A stretch of DNA of 64,000 bases, from positions 38,487 through 102,486 of the forward strand of contig JAJYHX010000006.1 in assembly GCA_021784575.1 (NCBI GenBank), written 5' to 3'. The translations under genes and the position numbers were made by a program. The notes beneath the pieces were generated by a model. That model did not search any database, was not told the origin of the DNA, and saw only the letters and a program-made list of their open reading frames with translations. Positions within the stretch are counted from its first letter, which is position 1. Every line of letters starts with the position of its first letter. Positions 48,126-56,551 of the stretch are shown here, in pieces. The stretch comes from Nitrospirota bacterium. Lineage in GTDB: Bacteria > Nitrospirota > JACRHJ01.

Positions 48126-49007
48126 TTATTTTTTAAGCGAAGCGTTATAGATTTCTTTCCTCGAAAGCCCGGTAATCCTCGCGGCCTCAGCCGATGCCGC
48201 TTTCCTTGAGAGTCCCCTGTCGCGCATGAGGCTCTCTATAATAGCAAGCGGGTCTTCTGCCCGAGCCGGCAGCGGTTCGCCCATAAGCCCTTCGATAATC
48301 AGCGTGATTTCCCCGCGTATTCCGGCAGAGCGGCCCCGAGAAGCCTGGCTTTCGCCGTTGCCCGCCGCGCCGTAGGCGGACTCGACGGTTCTAATTATAT
48401 CAGAAATATTGCCGCGTAGCGTGTCTTCGTGAATTTTCGTCAGCTCCCGCGAGAGCGAGACGCGCCTTTCGCCCATGACATCGCGGATGTCCATAAGGGT
48501 TTTCAGTATCTTGTGCGGGGCCTCGTAGAGGATTATCGTGCGGCGTTCCGTCTTAAGGGAATCCAGCTTCAAGAGCCTCTGCGAACGCTTTGGCGGCAGA
48601 AAGCCCTCGAAGACGAAGGCGTCCGTGGGCAGGCCGGAGACGGAAAGAGCGGCTATTGCGGCTGTCGGGCCGGGTATCGGCACTACCGGGATGATCTTTC
48701 TAATCGCCATATTTATCAGATAATATCCGGGGTCGGAGATTCCCGGCGTGCCGGCATCGGACACGAGCGCCGCGGACTGCCCCTCAAGGAGCCGGGCGGT
48801 TATGACGGGTGCCTTCTCTTCCTTGTTGTGGTCGTGGTAGCTGGTCAGGTTTTTATGGATGTTGAAGTGAGACAAAAGTTTCTGCGTGTGCCTGGTGTCC
48901 TCGGCGGCGATGAAGTCGGCCTCCTTAAGAACGCGCAGCGCCCGAAGGGTGATGTCTTCGAGGTTGCCGATAGGCGTCGAGACGATGTATAAGGTTCCGG
49001 AAGACAT
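48126..49007 (-). CDS. rsmI: 16S rRNA C1402 2'-O-ribose methyltransferase
   Basis: 293 aa. SAM-dependent tetrapyrrole-methylase fold with the RsmI signature L-Y-I-V-S-T-P-I-G-N-L-E-D-I-T-L-R-A, A-E-D-T-R-H-T, V-S-D-A-G-T-P-G-I-S-D-P-G and P-I-P-G-P-T. It methylates ribose O2' of C1402 in the ribosomal P site. The C-terminal helical domain (L-S-R-K-x-A-S-A-x-A-A-R-I-T-G-L-S-R-K-E) is typical. No Shine-Dalgarno sequence is seen ahead of the ATG. Confidence 0.95.
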   Translation of the reverse strand: MSSGTLYIVSTPIGNLEDITLRALRVLKEADFIAAEDTRHTQKLLSHFNIHKNLTSYHDHNKEEKAPVITARLLEGQSAALVSDAGTPGISDPGYYLINMAIRKIIPVVPIPGPTAAIAALSVSGLPTDAFVFEGFLPPKRSQRLLKLDSLKTERRTIILYEAPHKILKTLMDIRDVMGERRVSLSRELTKIHEDTLRGNISDIIRTVESAYGAAGNGESQASRGRSAGIRGEITLIIEGLMGEPLPARAEDPLAIIESLMRDRGLSRKAASAEAARITGLSRKEIYNASLKK

Positions 49008-49067
49008 TAATTAACCGCGATAAAAAGCAGGTTCTTCGCCTCGCTCAGGATGACAATCCCGGATTCA

Positions 49068-50798
49068 TCAGAAGCTTCTATACCTGTTGGTAATCGGGAA
49101 TCTTCTGTCCCTTCCGAGCGCGCGCGGGGTAATCTTTATACCCGGAGGAGACTGGCGCCTCTTGTATTCACTCGTATCCACGAGGCGTATCACGCGCTTT
49201 ACCGCCTCCGGGTCGAAGCCGAGCTGCGCCATCTCTTCCAAATCCCTGTCTTCCTCAATATACGCCTTCAGTATCGGGTCGAGCACGTCGTAAGGCGGCA
49301 GGGAATCGGCGTCCTTCTGGCCGGGCCTGAGCTCCGCCGAGGGGGCCTTAGTTATAACGCGCTCGGGGATTGTCTCTTTCCCGTACCGGCGGTTGACATG
49401 GCGGCACAGCTCGTAGACCATCGTCTTCGGCACGTCCTTGATTACGGCGAACCCGCCGGCCATGTCGCCGTAGAGCGTCGCATAGCCCGTGGACATCTCG
49501 CTCTTGTTGCCGGTGGTCAGCACAAGCCAGCCGAACTTGTTCGACAGCGCCATCAGCAGGTTCCCGCGGATTCTCGCCTGGAGGTTCTCCTCCGTTACGT
49601 CCATCCCCCGCCCGCCGAACGCGTCTTTCAGCATAGCTTCCATGCTCTCGTAGGCCGGGGCTATGGGTATTTCGGTAACGGGAATGCCGAGGTTTGCGGC
49701 GAGGCGGTATGCGTCCTCGGAGCTTTCTTCTGAGGTATACCTGAACGGGAAGAACGTCCCCTGGACGTTCTCCTTTCCAACGGCCTCCACGGCTATGGCC
49801 GCGACGATTGAGCTGTCTATACCGCCGGAGAGCGAGACCACTACCTTGCTGAAGCCGTTCTTCAGGACATAGTCGCGCGTGCCAAGAACCAGCGCCTGGA
49901 AAACCTCCTCCATCGCGCCGAGCGGCTCGGTCGGTTCCGGCGGCGCCAGCCTATTTCTGTGCGGTTGGGATACCGCAGGCACGGCGATAAAGCGTCGAGC
50001 CTTGTCCTCGTGCAGGTAACGCTCGACCCTGCTCCTGGGGTCGATCAGCCGGGCGTGGAAGACGGATTCGATGTCGAGGTCTACGACGACGAGGGCCTCC
50101 CTGAACTGCGGCCCCTGGGCGACAAGTTTTCCCTGCTCGTTCATAATCATCCCGTGACCGTCGAAAACGAGCTCGTCCTGTCCGCCGACCATGTTGTTAT
50201 ACGCGACGATGGCGAGGTTGTCCGACGCCCGCGCGGTAAGCATGCGGCGCCTGAACTTCCACTTGCCCTTGTAGTAAGGCGACGCGTTTATGTTTATTAT
50301 CACCTCTGCGCCGGAGAGCGCCTGGCTCCGAAGCGGGCCGTTCGGCATCCATATGTCCTCGCAGACGTTCACGCCAATCTTTATACCGTAAAGGTCGTAG
50401 ACCGGATAGCCCTTCCCGGCCTGGAAGTAGCGGTATTCGTCGAAGACGCCGTAATTCGGGAGATAGGTCTTGTGATAGACGTCCACGAGCTTGCCGTCGG
50501 AGATAAATGCGGCGGAGTTATAGATGTCCTCCAGCTTGTCCACGAAGCCGACGACGGCGGCTATGCCGCGGCTCTCGGATACTATTTCTTTCAGGACGGA
50601 AATATTGTCGTCGATAAACGAAGGCTTAAGCAGCAGGTCTTCGGGCGGATAGCCGGTCACGGCGAGCTCCGGGAAGACGGCTATATCCGCGCCCTCTTCC
50701 CTCGCGCGCCGGAGGAAGGAGGCTATCTTTTTAAAGTTGCCTTCGAGGTCTCCGACGGTGCAGTTTATCTGCGCCATGGCAAGTCTCAGGCTTCGCAC
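49068..50798 (-). CDS. nadE: Glutamine-dependent NAD+ synthetase
   Basis: 576 aa, GTG start at 50798 with GGAGG upstream inside the TPR gene's last codons. The N-terminal nitrilase domain has the E-K-C triad: glutamate in F-P-E-L-A-V-T-G-Y-P-P-E-D, lysine in Y-H-K-T-Y-L-P, cysteine in V-N-V-C-E-D-I-W. The C-terminal NAD synthetase domain has the PP-loop S-L-S-G-G-I-D-S-S and T-T-G-N-K-S-E. It makes NAD+ from deamido-NAD+ with glutamine. It abuts the TPR gene stop. Confidence 0.96.
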   Translation of the reverse strand: MRSLRLAMAQINCTVGDLEGNFKKIASFLRRAREEGADIAVFPELAVTGYPPEDLLLKPSFIDDNISVLKEIVSESRGIAAVVGFVDKLEDIYNSAAFISDGKLVDVYHKTYLPNYGVFDEYRYFQAGKGYPVYDLYGIKIGVNVCEDIWMPNGPLRSQALSGAEVIININASPYYKGKWKFRRRMLTARASDNLAIVAYNNMVGGQDELVFDGHGMIMNEQGKLVAQGPQFREALVVVDLDIESVFHARLIDPRSRVERYLHEDKARRFIAVPAVSQPHRNRLAPPEPTEPLGAMEEVFQALVLGTRDYVLKNGFSKVVVSLSGGIDSSIVAAIAVEAVGKENVQGTFFPFRYTSEESSEDAYRLAANLGIPVTEIPIAPAYESMEAMLKDAFGGRGMDVTEENLQARIRGNLLMALSNKFGWLVLTTGNKSEMSTGYATLYGDMAGGFAVIKDVPKTMVYELCRHVNRRYGKETIPERVITKAPSAELRPGQKDADSLPPYDVLDPILKAYIEEDRDLEEMAQLGFDPEAVKRVIRLVDTSEYKRRQSPPGIKITPRALGRDRRFPITNRYRSF

Positions 50799-51371
50799 TT
50801 ATCGCCTCCGGCGGCTTAAGGGTTTGTTCTTCTCTTCGAGCGAACGGATGACTTCGTTAATCTGCGGGGCCTTTTTCGGGTCGTATTTCGCGGCGAGCCT
50901 AAGCTTTTCGATGCCCTCGCGCTTCCGGCCAAGGCCTATAAGCGCCATCCCCCAGTCCTCGTACGCCAGCGAGAACCTTGGCCTTAAAATTACCGTCCTG
51001 CGGAATTTCTCCGCCGCGCCCCTTTTGTCGCCCGCCGCGGACAGCGTAACGCCCCAGTTATACCACGCCTTGGCAAGCTTCGGGTCCATCCTTGTCGCAA
51101 CCGCAAATTTCTGCGAGGATTCCTTATACCTGCCGAGCTTCATCAAGACCACTCCCCAGGCGTTCAGCGCGTCGAGGTTTTTTGGGTCGAGCCGGACAGC
51201 CATTCGGAACTGTTTTTCCGCCGCCGGATAGTTGTTGTGCATCGCAAAATGAAACCCCTTCCTGTACGCCGCCGCCGAGGCCGGGACAGGCTGACGCCCC
51301 CGCGCCGCCGTTGCCTGGTGCGAGACCGCGAGGAATATTGCAAGGCAGATGCAGGTCAGAAATTTCTTCAT
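50799..51371 (-). CDS. Secreted TPR-repeat protein
   Basis: 190 aa. Start set at 51371 after CAGGAGCC; the frame is open to 51458. The signal peptide ends A-T-A-A-R, with no lipobox, so the product is probably periplasmic. About three TPR units follow (Y-P-A-A-E-K-Q-F-R-M-A-V-R-L-D-P-K-N-L-D-A and similar). The basic C-terminus R-R-R-R ends one base before nadE. Its partner is unknown. Confidence 0.8.
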   Translation of the reverse strand: MKKFLTCICLAIFLAVSHQATAARGRQPVPASAAAYRKGFHFAMHNNYPAAEKQFRMAVRLDPKNLDALNAWGVVLMKLGRYKESSQKFAVATRMDPKLAKAWYNWGVTLSAAGDKRGAAEKFRRTVILRPRFSLAYEDWGMALIGLGRKREGIEKLRLAAKYDPKKAPQINEVIRSLEEKNKPLSRRRR

Positions 51372-51512
51372 AATACGGCTCCTGGTTACATAAATAATCA
51401 TACGGGCGGCAAGGGAGCAAGCCGGGACCGGCGGCAACAATGCAGGAAAGACCGTCATGCTCTTTATCCGCGCCTCCTTTTTGTTGACAGAACGAAGAGC
51501 TCTCGCAGTTGG

Positions 51513-52697
51513 TTACTTTGGCGGAACGTGAAATCCGGCCAGAATATCCTTTAGCGGCGTTTTCGTCCTGTCCGCCGCGAGTTTCGCGTCCTCGTATTCC
51601 GGCACGGCCTTAAGCGCCGCGCCTCCCCGCTTCCCGACCTTCACGCGCACCTTCATACCTGAAATCTTCGCTTCAAGGAACTCCCTTGCAAGTTTATACC
51701 TGCGCCCATCCGAGACCCTCACCCCGAAGGTCGTCGTCTCCGCCATTATTATATCCACAATCGCCGATACGTTATCGTGCGCGCAGAGCGCCGAGAGCGT
51801 CGCCGCGGGACGGGATTTCTTCATTATTATCGGCGTAAGCCACACGTCGAGCGCCCCGGCCTTCAGGAGTTTTTCCATGACGTATTCGTAGACGCGCGGG
51901 TCCATGTCGTCTATGTTCGTCTCTATCAACGCCGCCAGGTCTTCTTCATAGCCGCCCGGCCCGTCTTCCCGCTCACCGCTTTTGCCTATGAACGCCCTCA
52001 GCAGGTTCGGCCTGCCGGGAAGCTCTCTGTCTCCCGCGCCGGAGCCTGTCGATAGAACCTCCATCATCGGCATGGGGCCGAAACCGCCGGAAAGCGCCGC
52101 CGCCAGGGCCGCGCCCGTGGGCGTTGTCAGCTCTGCGCCCGCGCCGGACTGGTACGCCGGTATCCCCTTTATCAGCTCCGCCGTGGCCGGGGCCGGGACG
52201 GGAAGGACCCCGTGCGCCGTCTTCACCTCCCCGGAGCCCAGGTTCAATGCCGAGAATAAAATCCTGTCCGGCCCGAGCATATGGACAGCCAGGCAGACGC
52301 CGGCTATGTCGATTATGGAATCGACCGCGCCGATCTCGTGGAAGTGCACCTCGTCCATGCCAATCCCGTGCGCCCTGGCCTCCGCCTGGGCGAGCCTTCC
52401 AAAAACGGCGGCGGCGCGCTCCCGGACAGCCGGGGGGAGCTTCGATTTTTTTATTATTTTTTCAATCTGCGGCAGGTTCCTGCGGGGCTGAGGAGAGGCG
52501 ATTTTTACCGTGATTTTCGTCCCGGACAGCCCTCCCCGCCTTACTTTTTTAACGGAGGCCGACCAGCCGTCCACGGGAAGCGTTTCCATGGCCGCGCGCC
52601 ATTTTTTAAAGTCGCACCCGGCGCCCATAAGCGCGCCAAGGAGCATGTCGCCCGATACGCCGGAGAAGCAGTCGAAGTATAGAATTCTTTTATCCAT
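51513..52697 (-). CDS. larC: Nickel-pincer cofactor biosynthesis protein LarC
   Basis: 394 aa, usual length. It begins with L-Y-F-D-C-F-S-G-V-S-G-D-M-L-L-G-A-L and has H-F-H-E-I-G-A-V-D-S-I-I-D-I and T-N-I-D-D-M-D-P-R, marks of LarC (DUF111). LarC inserts nickel into the pyridinium-thioacid cofactor using CTP. Its spacer to larB holds a GTAGGGGCGC palindrome. Confidence 0.93.
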   Translation of the reverse strand: MDKRILYFDCFSGVSGDMLLGALMGAGCDFKKWRAAMETLPVDGWSASVKKVRRGGLSGTKITVKIASPQPRRNLPQIEKIIKKSKLPPAVRERAAAVFGRLAQAEARAHGIGMDEVHFHEIGAVDSIIDIAGVCLAVHMLGPDRILFSALNLGSGEVKTAHGVLPVPAPATAELIKGIPAYQSGAGAELTTPTGAALAAALSGGFGPMPMMEVLSTGSGAGDRELPGRPNLLRAFIGKSGEREDGPGGYEEDLAALIETNIDDMDPRVYEYVMEKLLKAGALDVWLTPIIMKKSRPAATLSALCAHDNVSAIVDIIMAETTTFGVRVSDGRRYKLAREFLEAKISGMKVRVKVGKRGGAALKAVPEYEDAKLAADRTKTPLKDILAGFHVPPK

Positions 52698-52701
52698 AAT
52701 T

Positions 52702-52751
52702 GTAGGGGCGCGATTTATCGCGTCCGCGGGCGCAATAAATTGCGCCCCTAC
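52702..52751. repeat. GTAGGGGCGC palindrome supplying the larB stop codon
   Basis: Full-length 50-bp composite palindrome. The inverted TAG (plus 52748-52750) is the stop codon of larB, so the repeat joins the larB reading frame directly. Confidence 0.85.
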
Positions 52752-53500
52752 TTTTCTCCCAGCATGTTTATCCTGTGGGCGAGGAAACCCGCCCCGAAGC
52801 CGTTGTCTATGTTCATTACGGCCACGCCCGGCGCGCAGGAATTGAGCATGGTGAGGAGCGCGGCGACTCCGCCGAAGGACGCGCCGTAGCCCACGGACGT
52901 CGGCACGGCGATTACGGGCTTGTCCACCAAACCTCCGACAACGGATGCGAGCGCGCCGTCCATCCCGGCGGCGACGACAATCACCCGCGCGGAGACAAGG
53001 CTCTCTTTTCTACTTAAGAGCCTGTGGATGCCCGATACTCCCACGTCGTACATCGTTTCGACGGTGCTTCCCAGGGTCTGCGCGGTGACGGCGGCCTCCT
53101 CCGCCACGGGTATGTCCGTCGTCCCGGCGGAGGCGATAAGCACAAGCCCCTCCGTCGGCGGACGTTTTTTGTGCTCTATGACGACGGCCCTCGCAAGCTC
53201 GTTGTAACGCGCGCGCCTGTCGAGATTTTTAAGGGCCTTATATGCTTCCCTGTCCGCCCGCGTGGCAAGCACGTCCGAGCGCTTCGCCAGCATCCGCTCC
53301 GCTATGGCCCGTATCTGGGCGGGGGTTTTGCCCTCGCAGTAGATAACTTCCGGCGCTCCCTGCCGGAGGCTCCTGTGGTGGTCCACCACGGCGAACTGTA
53401 TGTCCTCGAAGGGCAGGTGCCGAAGCTCCGAAAGCGCGGCCTCGATGTCCGTTTTACCATCGCGCACCCCTTCCAGAATCTCTTTCAGCCTTTCTTTCAT
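52748..53500 (-). CDS. larB: Nickel-pincer cofactor biosynthesis protein LarB
   Basis: 250 aa. N-terminal helices (V-D-H-H-R) then the PurE-like carboxylase domain with S-A-G-T-T-D-I-P-V-A-E-E-A, D-V-G-V-S-G-I-H-R, V-V-A-A-G-M-D-G-A-L and P-T-S-V-G-Y-G-A. LarB carboxylates nicotinic acid adenine dinucleotide in the first step of nickel-pincer cofactor synthesis. It overlaps the gpsA stop by four bases. LarE is not in the window. Confidence 0.94.
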   Translation of the reverse strand: MKERLKEILEGVRDGKTDIEAALSELRHLPFEDIQFAVVDHHRSLRQGAPEVIYCEGKTPAQIRAIAERMLAKRSDVLATRADREAYKALKNLDRRARYNELARAVVIEHKKRPPTEGLVLIASAGTTDIPVAEEAAVTAQTLGSTVETMYDVGVSGIHRLLSRKESLVSARVIVVAAGMDGALASVVGGLVDKPVIAVPTSVGYGASFGGVAALLTMLNSCAPGVAVMNIDNGFGAGFLAHRINMLGEK

Positions 53501-54501
53501 CCCGCCTCGCTCTTCAGGTCTCTCGCCATAAGGTCTTTCACGACCCTCGACGCCTCTTTCCCTTCGTAAAGCAGGCTGTATACCTGCTCGGTTATGGGCA
53601 TCGGGACGCTGTATTTCTTCGACAAAAGATAGGCCGCCTTAGCTGTTTTTACGCCCTCGGCGACCGTCTTCATATCGGACAGGATGGCGGGGAGTTTCTC
53701 TCCCTTCCCGAGGCGGAAGCCGACGGTCCGGTTCCTTGAGAGCTCGCCCGTGCATGTGAGGACAAGGTCTCCCATGCCTGAGAGACCGGAGAACGTAAGG
53801 GGGTTCGCCCCCATCGCCATGCCGAGGCGGGCTATTTCCGCAAGGCCCCTCGTGATGAGTGCCGCTCTGGTATTGTGGCCGAACCCCAGGCCGTCCGAGC
53901 ACCCGGCGGCGATGGCGATTACGTTCTTCAGCGCCCCGCCGAGTTCCACGCCCATGACGTCCGGGCTTGTGTATACCCGGAAGTATTCCGTGCTGAAAAC
54001 CGACTGGATATGCCTTGCGGTCGCCGGTTCCCTTGAGGCGACGGATACCGCGGCAGGCATCTTTTTTATTACTTCTTTTGCGAAGCTCGGGCCGGAGAGG
54101 AAGGCGCTCCTGGAATGGGACTCCCTTGGGAGAACGTCCTCCATGACCTCGCTCATGGTCATAAGGCTGTCGTTCTCTATGCCCTTCGAGGCGCAGATGA
54201 AATACGCCTCAGGCATGACGGAATCCGCCAGGGCCTTCAATACCCCGCGTGTCACGTGCGAGGGCGTAACGGTCAGGATTATCGACTTCTCCTTTACGGC
54301 AGCCGCAAGCTCGGAGGTTATTGCCATCTCCGGCAGGGTATGGCCCGGCAGGTAGAGGTCGTTTACGCGGCTCGTCCTCATGCGCTCCGAGAGGTCTTTT
54401 TCGTAGACCCAGAGCGAGACCTCGTGCCCCTTGTCTGCAAGGAGCGCGGCCAGCGTCGTCCCCCACGCACCCGCACCGATTACCGCGATTTTCTCGGACA
54501 A
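53497..54501 (-). CDS. gpsA: Glycerol-3-phosphate dehydrogenase [NAD(P)+]
   Basis: 334 aa using the TTG at 54501, which has GGGAG eight bases upstream; a TTG at 54516 is too close to any ribosome binding site. The Rossmann loop G-A-G-A-W-G-T-T-L-A begins near residue 5, followed by catalytic K in G-A-L-K-N-V and the G-H-N-T-R-A-A motif. GpsA makes sn-glycerol 3-phosphate for phospholipids. larB follows in the same transcript. Confidence 0.95.
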   Translation of the reverse strand: MSEKIAVIGAGAWGTTLAALLADKGHEVSLWVYEKDLSERMRTSRVNDLYLPGHTLPEMAITSELAAAVKEKSIILTVTPSHVTRGVLKALADSVMPEAYFICASKGIENDSLMTMSEVMEDVLPRESHSRSAFLSGPSFAKEVIKKMPAAVSVASREPATARHIQSVFSTEYFRVYTSPDVMGVELGGALKNVIAIAAGCSDGLGFGHNTRAALITRGLAEIARLGMAMGANPLTFSGLSGMGDLVLTCTGELSRNRTVGFRLGKGEKLPAILSDMKTVAEGVKTAKAAYLLSKKYSVPMPITEQVYSLLYEGKEASRVVKDLMARDLKSEAG

Positions 54502-54536
54502 TGCATTTGCTCCCAATTAATGCCCCGCGGGGGACT

Positions 54537-55982
54537 TTATCCCTTTATAACCCCTACCGGCCTGAGCCTTGCCACACGCCTGGCTATCCCCGCATTATGC
54601 ACGACATCGACCACCTGGTCAATATCTTTGTAAGCCTCCGGAATCTCTTCCTTTAAGGCGTCCCGGCCCGTGTAGCGGGCGATTACGCCTATGTCCTCAA
54701 GCTCCCGCTCTATCGCCCTGCCACGGCAGGCCTTTACAGCCGCCGCGCGGGACATGACCCTTCCCGCCCCGTGGCATGCGCTCCCGAAGGTCTCGGCCAT
54801 CCCGCGTTCCGTGCCCGCGAGGATATACGAATAAGTCCCCATGTCCCCGGGTATGATTACCGGCTGGCCCACGTCCTTGTAAAGCTTCGGCGTATCCGGG
54901 TGACCGGGCGGGAAGGCGCGCGTCGCGCCCTTTCTGTGGACGGCGAGAGTCATCTTCTTCCCGTCCACTTCGTGCTCCTCGAACTTCACGATATTGTGCG
55001 CCACGTCGTATATGAGAGTCATTCCCAGGTCGCGGGGCGAGAGTTGGAGGATGCGCATGAAGACCTCCCGCGCCCAGTGCATTATCATCTGCCGGTTGGT
55101 GAAGCCGAAGTTTGCCGCCGCGCGCATGGCGGCGAGATAATCCCGCCCCTCGGGCGAGTCGATAGGCGCGCAGGCGAGCTGGCGGTCGGGCAGGCTGAAA
55201 CCGTATTTCCTGACCGACGCCTCCATGACCTTGAGGTAGTCGGTGCAGACCTGATGGCCGAACCCGCGCGAGCCGGTATGAATCATAAGGGTTATCTGGC
55301 CCTCGAAGAGACCGAGGGCGTTTGCGGCCTTCTCGTCGAATACATTCTGGACATATTGAATCTCCGCGAAGTGGTTCCCGGAGCCGAGCGTCCCTATCTG
55401 GCCCTTGCCGCGCTCACAGGCCTTCTCCGATACCCTGTCCGGGTCTGCGCCCTGTATGCAGCCGCCGTCCTCGATGCGGTCAAGGTCGTCGCGGCTTCCG
55501 TAGCCGTTATCGACGGCCCAGCGCGCTCCCTGAACCAGCATCCTGTCGAAGTCCGCGCGAGAGAGCCGAAGCTCTCCCTTCGCGCCGACTCCGGTCGGGA
55601 TGTTCGCGTAGAGTCCTTCCACCAGGGCGCGTATTTTGTCCCTGACGTCCGCGCGGGAGAGGTTTGTCCGGAGCATCCGCACGCCGCAGTTTATGTCGAA
55701 ACCAACCCCTCCGGGCGTTATTACGCCGTCTTGTTTTGCGTCCGTGGCCACGACTCCGCCGATGGGCAGACCGTAGCCGAAATGCATGTCCGGCATGGCG
55801 AGCGACGCCTTTACGATTCCGGGGAGCATCGCGGCGTTCGCCACCTGCTCGACGGACTCGTCCTTCTTTATGCTCTCCATCAGGGCGTCGTTCGCGTAGA
55901 TTATGCCTGGGACGCGCATTCCGGGCTTGTAGTCCTGCGGCACAAGCCAGCGGTAGTCGTCAAGTTTCCGGAGTTTATTCAT
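54537..55982 (-). CDS. rtcB: RNA 3'-phosphate ligase RtcB
   Basis: 481 aa. Metal ligands and guanylylation region are visible: M-P-D-M-H-F-G-Y, F-D-I-N-C-G-V-R, S-G-N-H-F, H-T-G-S-R-G-F-G-H-Q and the C-terminal C-H-G-A-G-R. It joins 2',3'-cyclic phosphate or 3'-phosphate RNA ends to 5'-OH ends, a Mn/GTP reaction. It is translated with archease (ATGA overlap), the enzyme's known cofactor, so it probably turns over many times. Confidence 0.96.
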   Translation of the reverse strand: MNKLRKLDDYRWLVPQDYKPGMRVPGIIYANDALMESIKKDESVEQVANAAMLPGIVKASLAMPDMHFGYGLPIGGVVATDAKQDGVITPGGVGFDINCGVRMLRTNLSRADVRDKIRALVEGLYANIPTGVGAKGELRLSRADFDRMLVQGARWAVDNGYGSRDDLDRIEDGGCIQGADPDRVSEKACERGKGQIGTLGSGNHFAEIQYVQNVFDEKAANALGLFEGQITLMIHTGSRGFGHQVCTDYLKVMEASVRKYGFSLPDRQLACAPIDSPEGRDYLAAMRAAANFGFTNRQMIMHWAREVFMRILQLSPRDLGMTLIYDVAHNIVKFEEHEVDGKKMTLAVHRKGATRAFPPGHPDTPKLYKDVGQPVIIPGDMGTYSYILAGTERGMAETFGSACHGAGRVMSRAAAVKACRGRAIERELEDIGVIARYTGRDALKEEIPEAYKDIDQVVDVVHNAGIARRVARLRPVGVIKG

Positions 55983-56398
55983 ATATCGTAAACCACCCTC
56001 GTCCTGAATCCTTTTTTCGTCTTCTCCGCCTTCAGCATGTGGTAAGTAACGGCCTTGACGGGCGTCTTTATAACGTGTCTTGAGAGGTCGATTTTCTCGC
56101 CCCTGGCCGCCGCTTTCAGTCTCCCGCCGCCTGTTTCCGTTACCTTGAATTCCCGGAACAATATCCCCCTGGCGTCGAAGAGGAACAGAAGCTCGTTTAA
56201 GAAAGCGACAAGGAGCGTCTCGTCGTCGGCTCCTTCCGCCTCGATTTCAAAGTCAAGGGCCGCCCGCACGCGAAAGCCCTCCGCCATAATGTCGAACATC
56301 CCCTCCGCCTGGGCCTCGAACGCCTCGGGGAGACTGTCTCCCCAGGACTCCACGCCCACGTCCGCCGTCGTCCCGAACGTATTATACCCCTTTGCCAC
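55979..56398 (-). CDS. Archease
   Basis: 139 aa, GTG start at 56398 with AAGGGG upstream. Archease marks: T-T-A-D-V-G-V, E-A-E-G-A-D-D-E-T-L-L-V-A-F-L-N-E-L-L-F and V-K-A-V-T-Y-H. The metal-binding D/H residues lie in these blocks. It activates RtcB by promoting guanylylation. A strong promoter precedes it. Confidence 0.95.
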   Translation of the reverse strand: MAKGYNTFGTTADVGVESWGDSLPEAFEAQAEGMFDIMAEGFRVRAALDFEIEAEGADDETLLVAFLNELLFLFDARGILFREFKVTETGGGRLKAAARGEKIDLSRHVIKTPVKAVTYHMLKAEKTKKGFRTRVVYDI

Positions 56399-56428
56399 CC
56401 GAAAACCCCTTGTTTTTCCTGTTTTTTT

Positions 56429-56456
56429 ATTATATACCCGGCAGGGGCCGTGTCAA
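56429..56456 (-). promoter_or_regulatory. Archease-rtcB promoter
   Basis: TTGACA (56456-56451), 16 bp, TATAAT (56434-56429), both consensus. Confidence 0.75.
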
Positions 56457-56551
56457 GACCCCGGGCGTTTTTCCCTGTTGCCCGGCGAGAGGTGTTGTGT
56501 TAATATCCAAAGGGGATTTTTGCGGCAGATTTCCAGCAAACGGGAGATAAA

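Noticed and set aside
54771..55991. 406-aa plus-strand frame antisense to rtcB
   Set aside because: rtcB motifs are complete on the minus strand. The antisense product has no family features.
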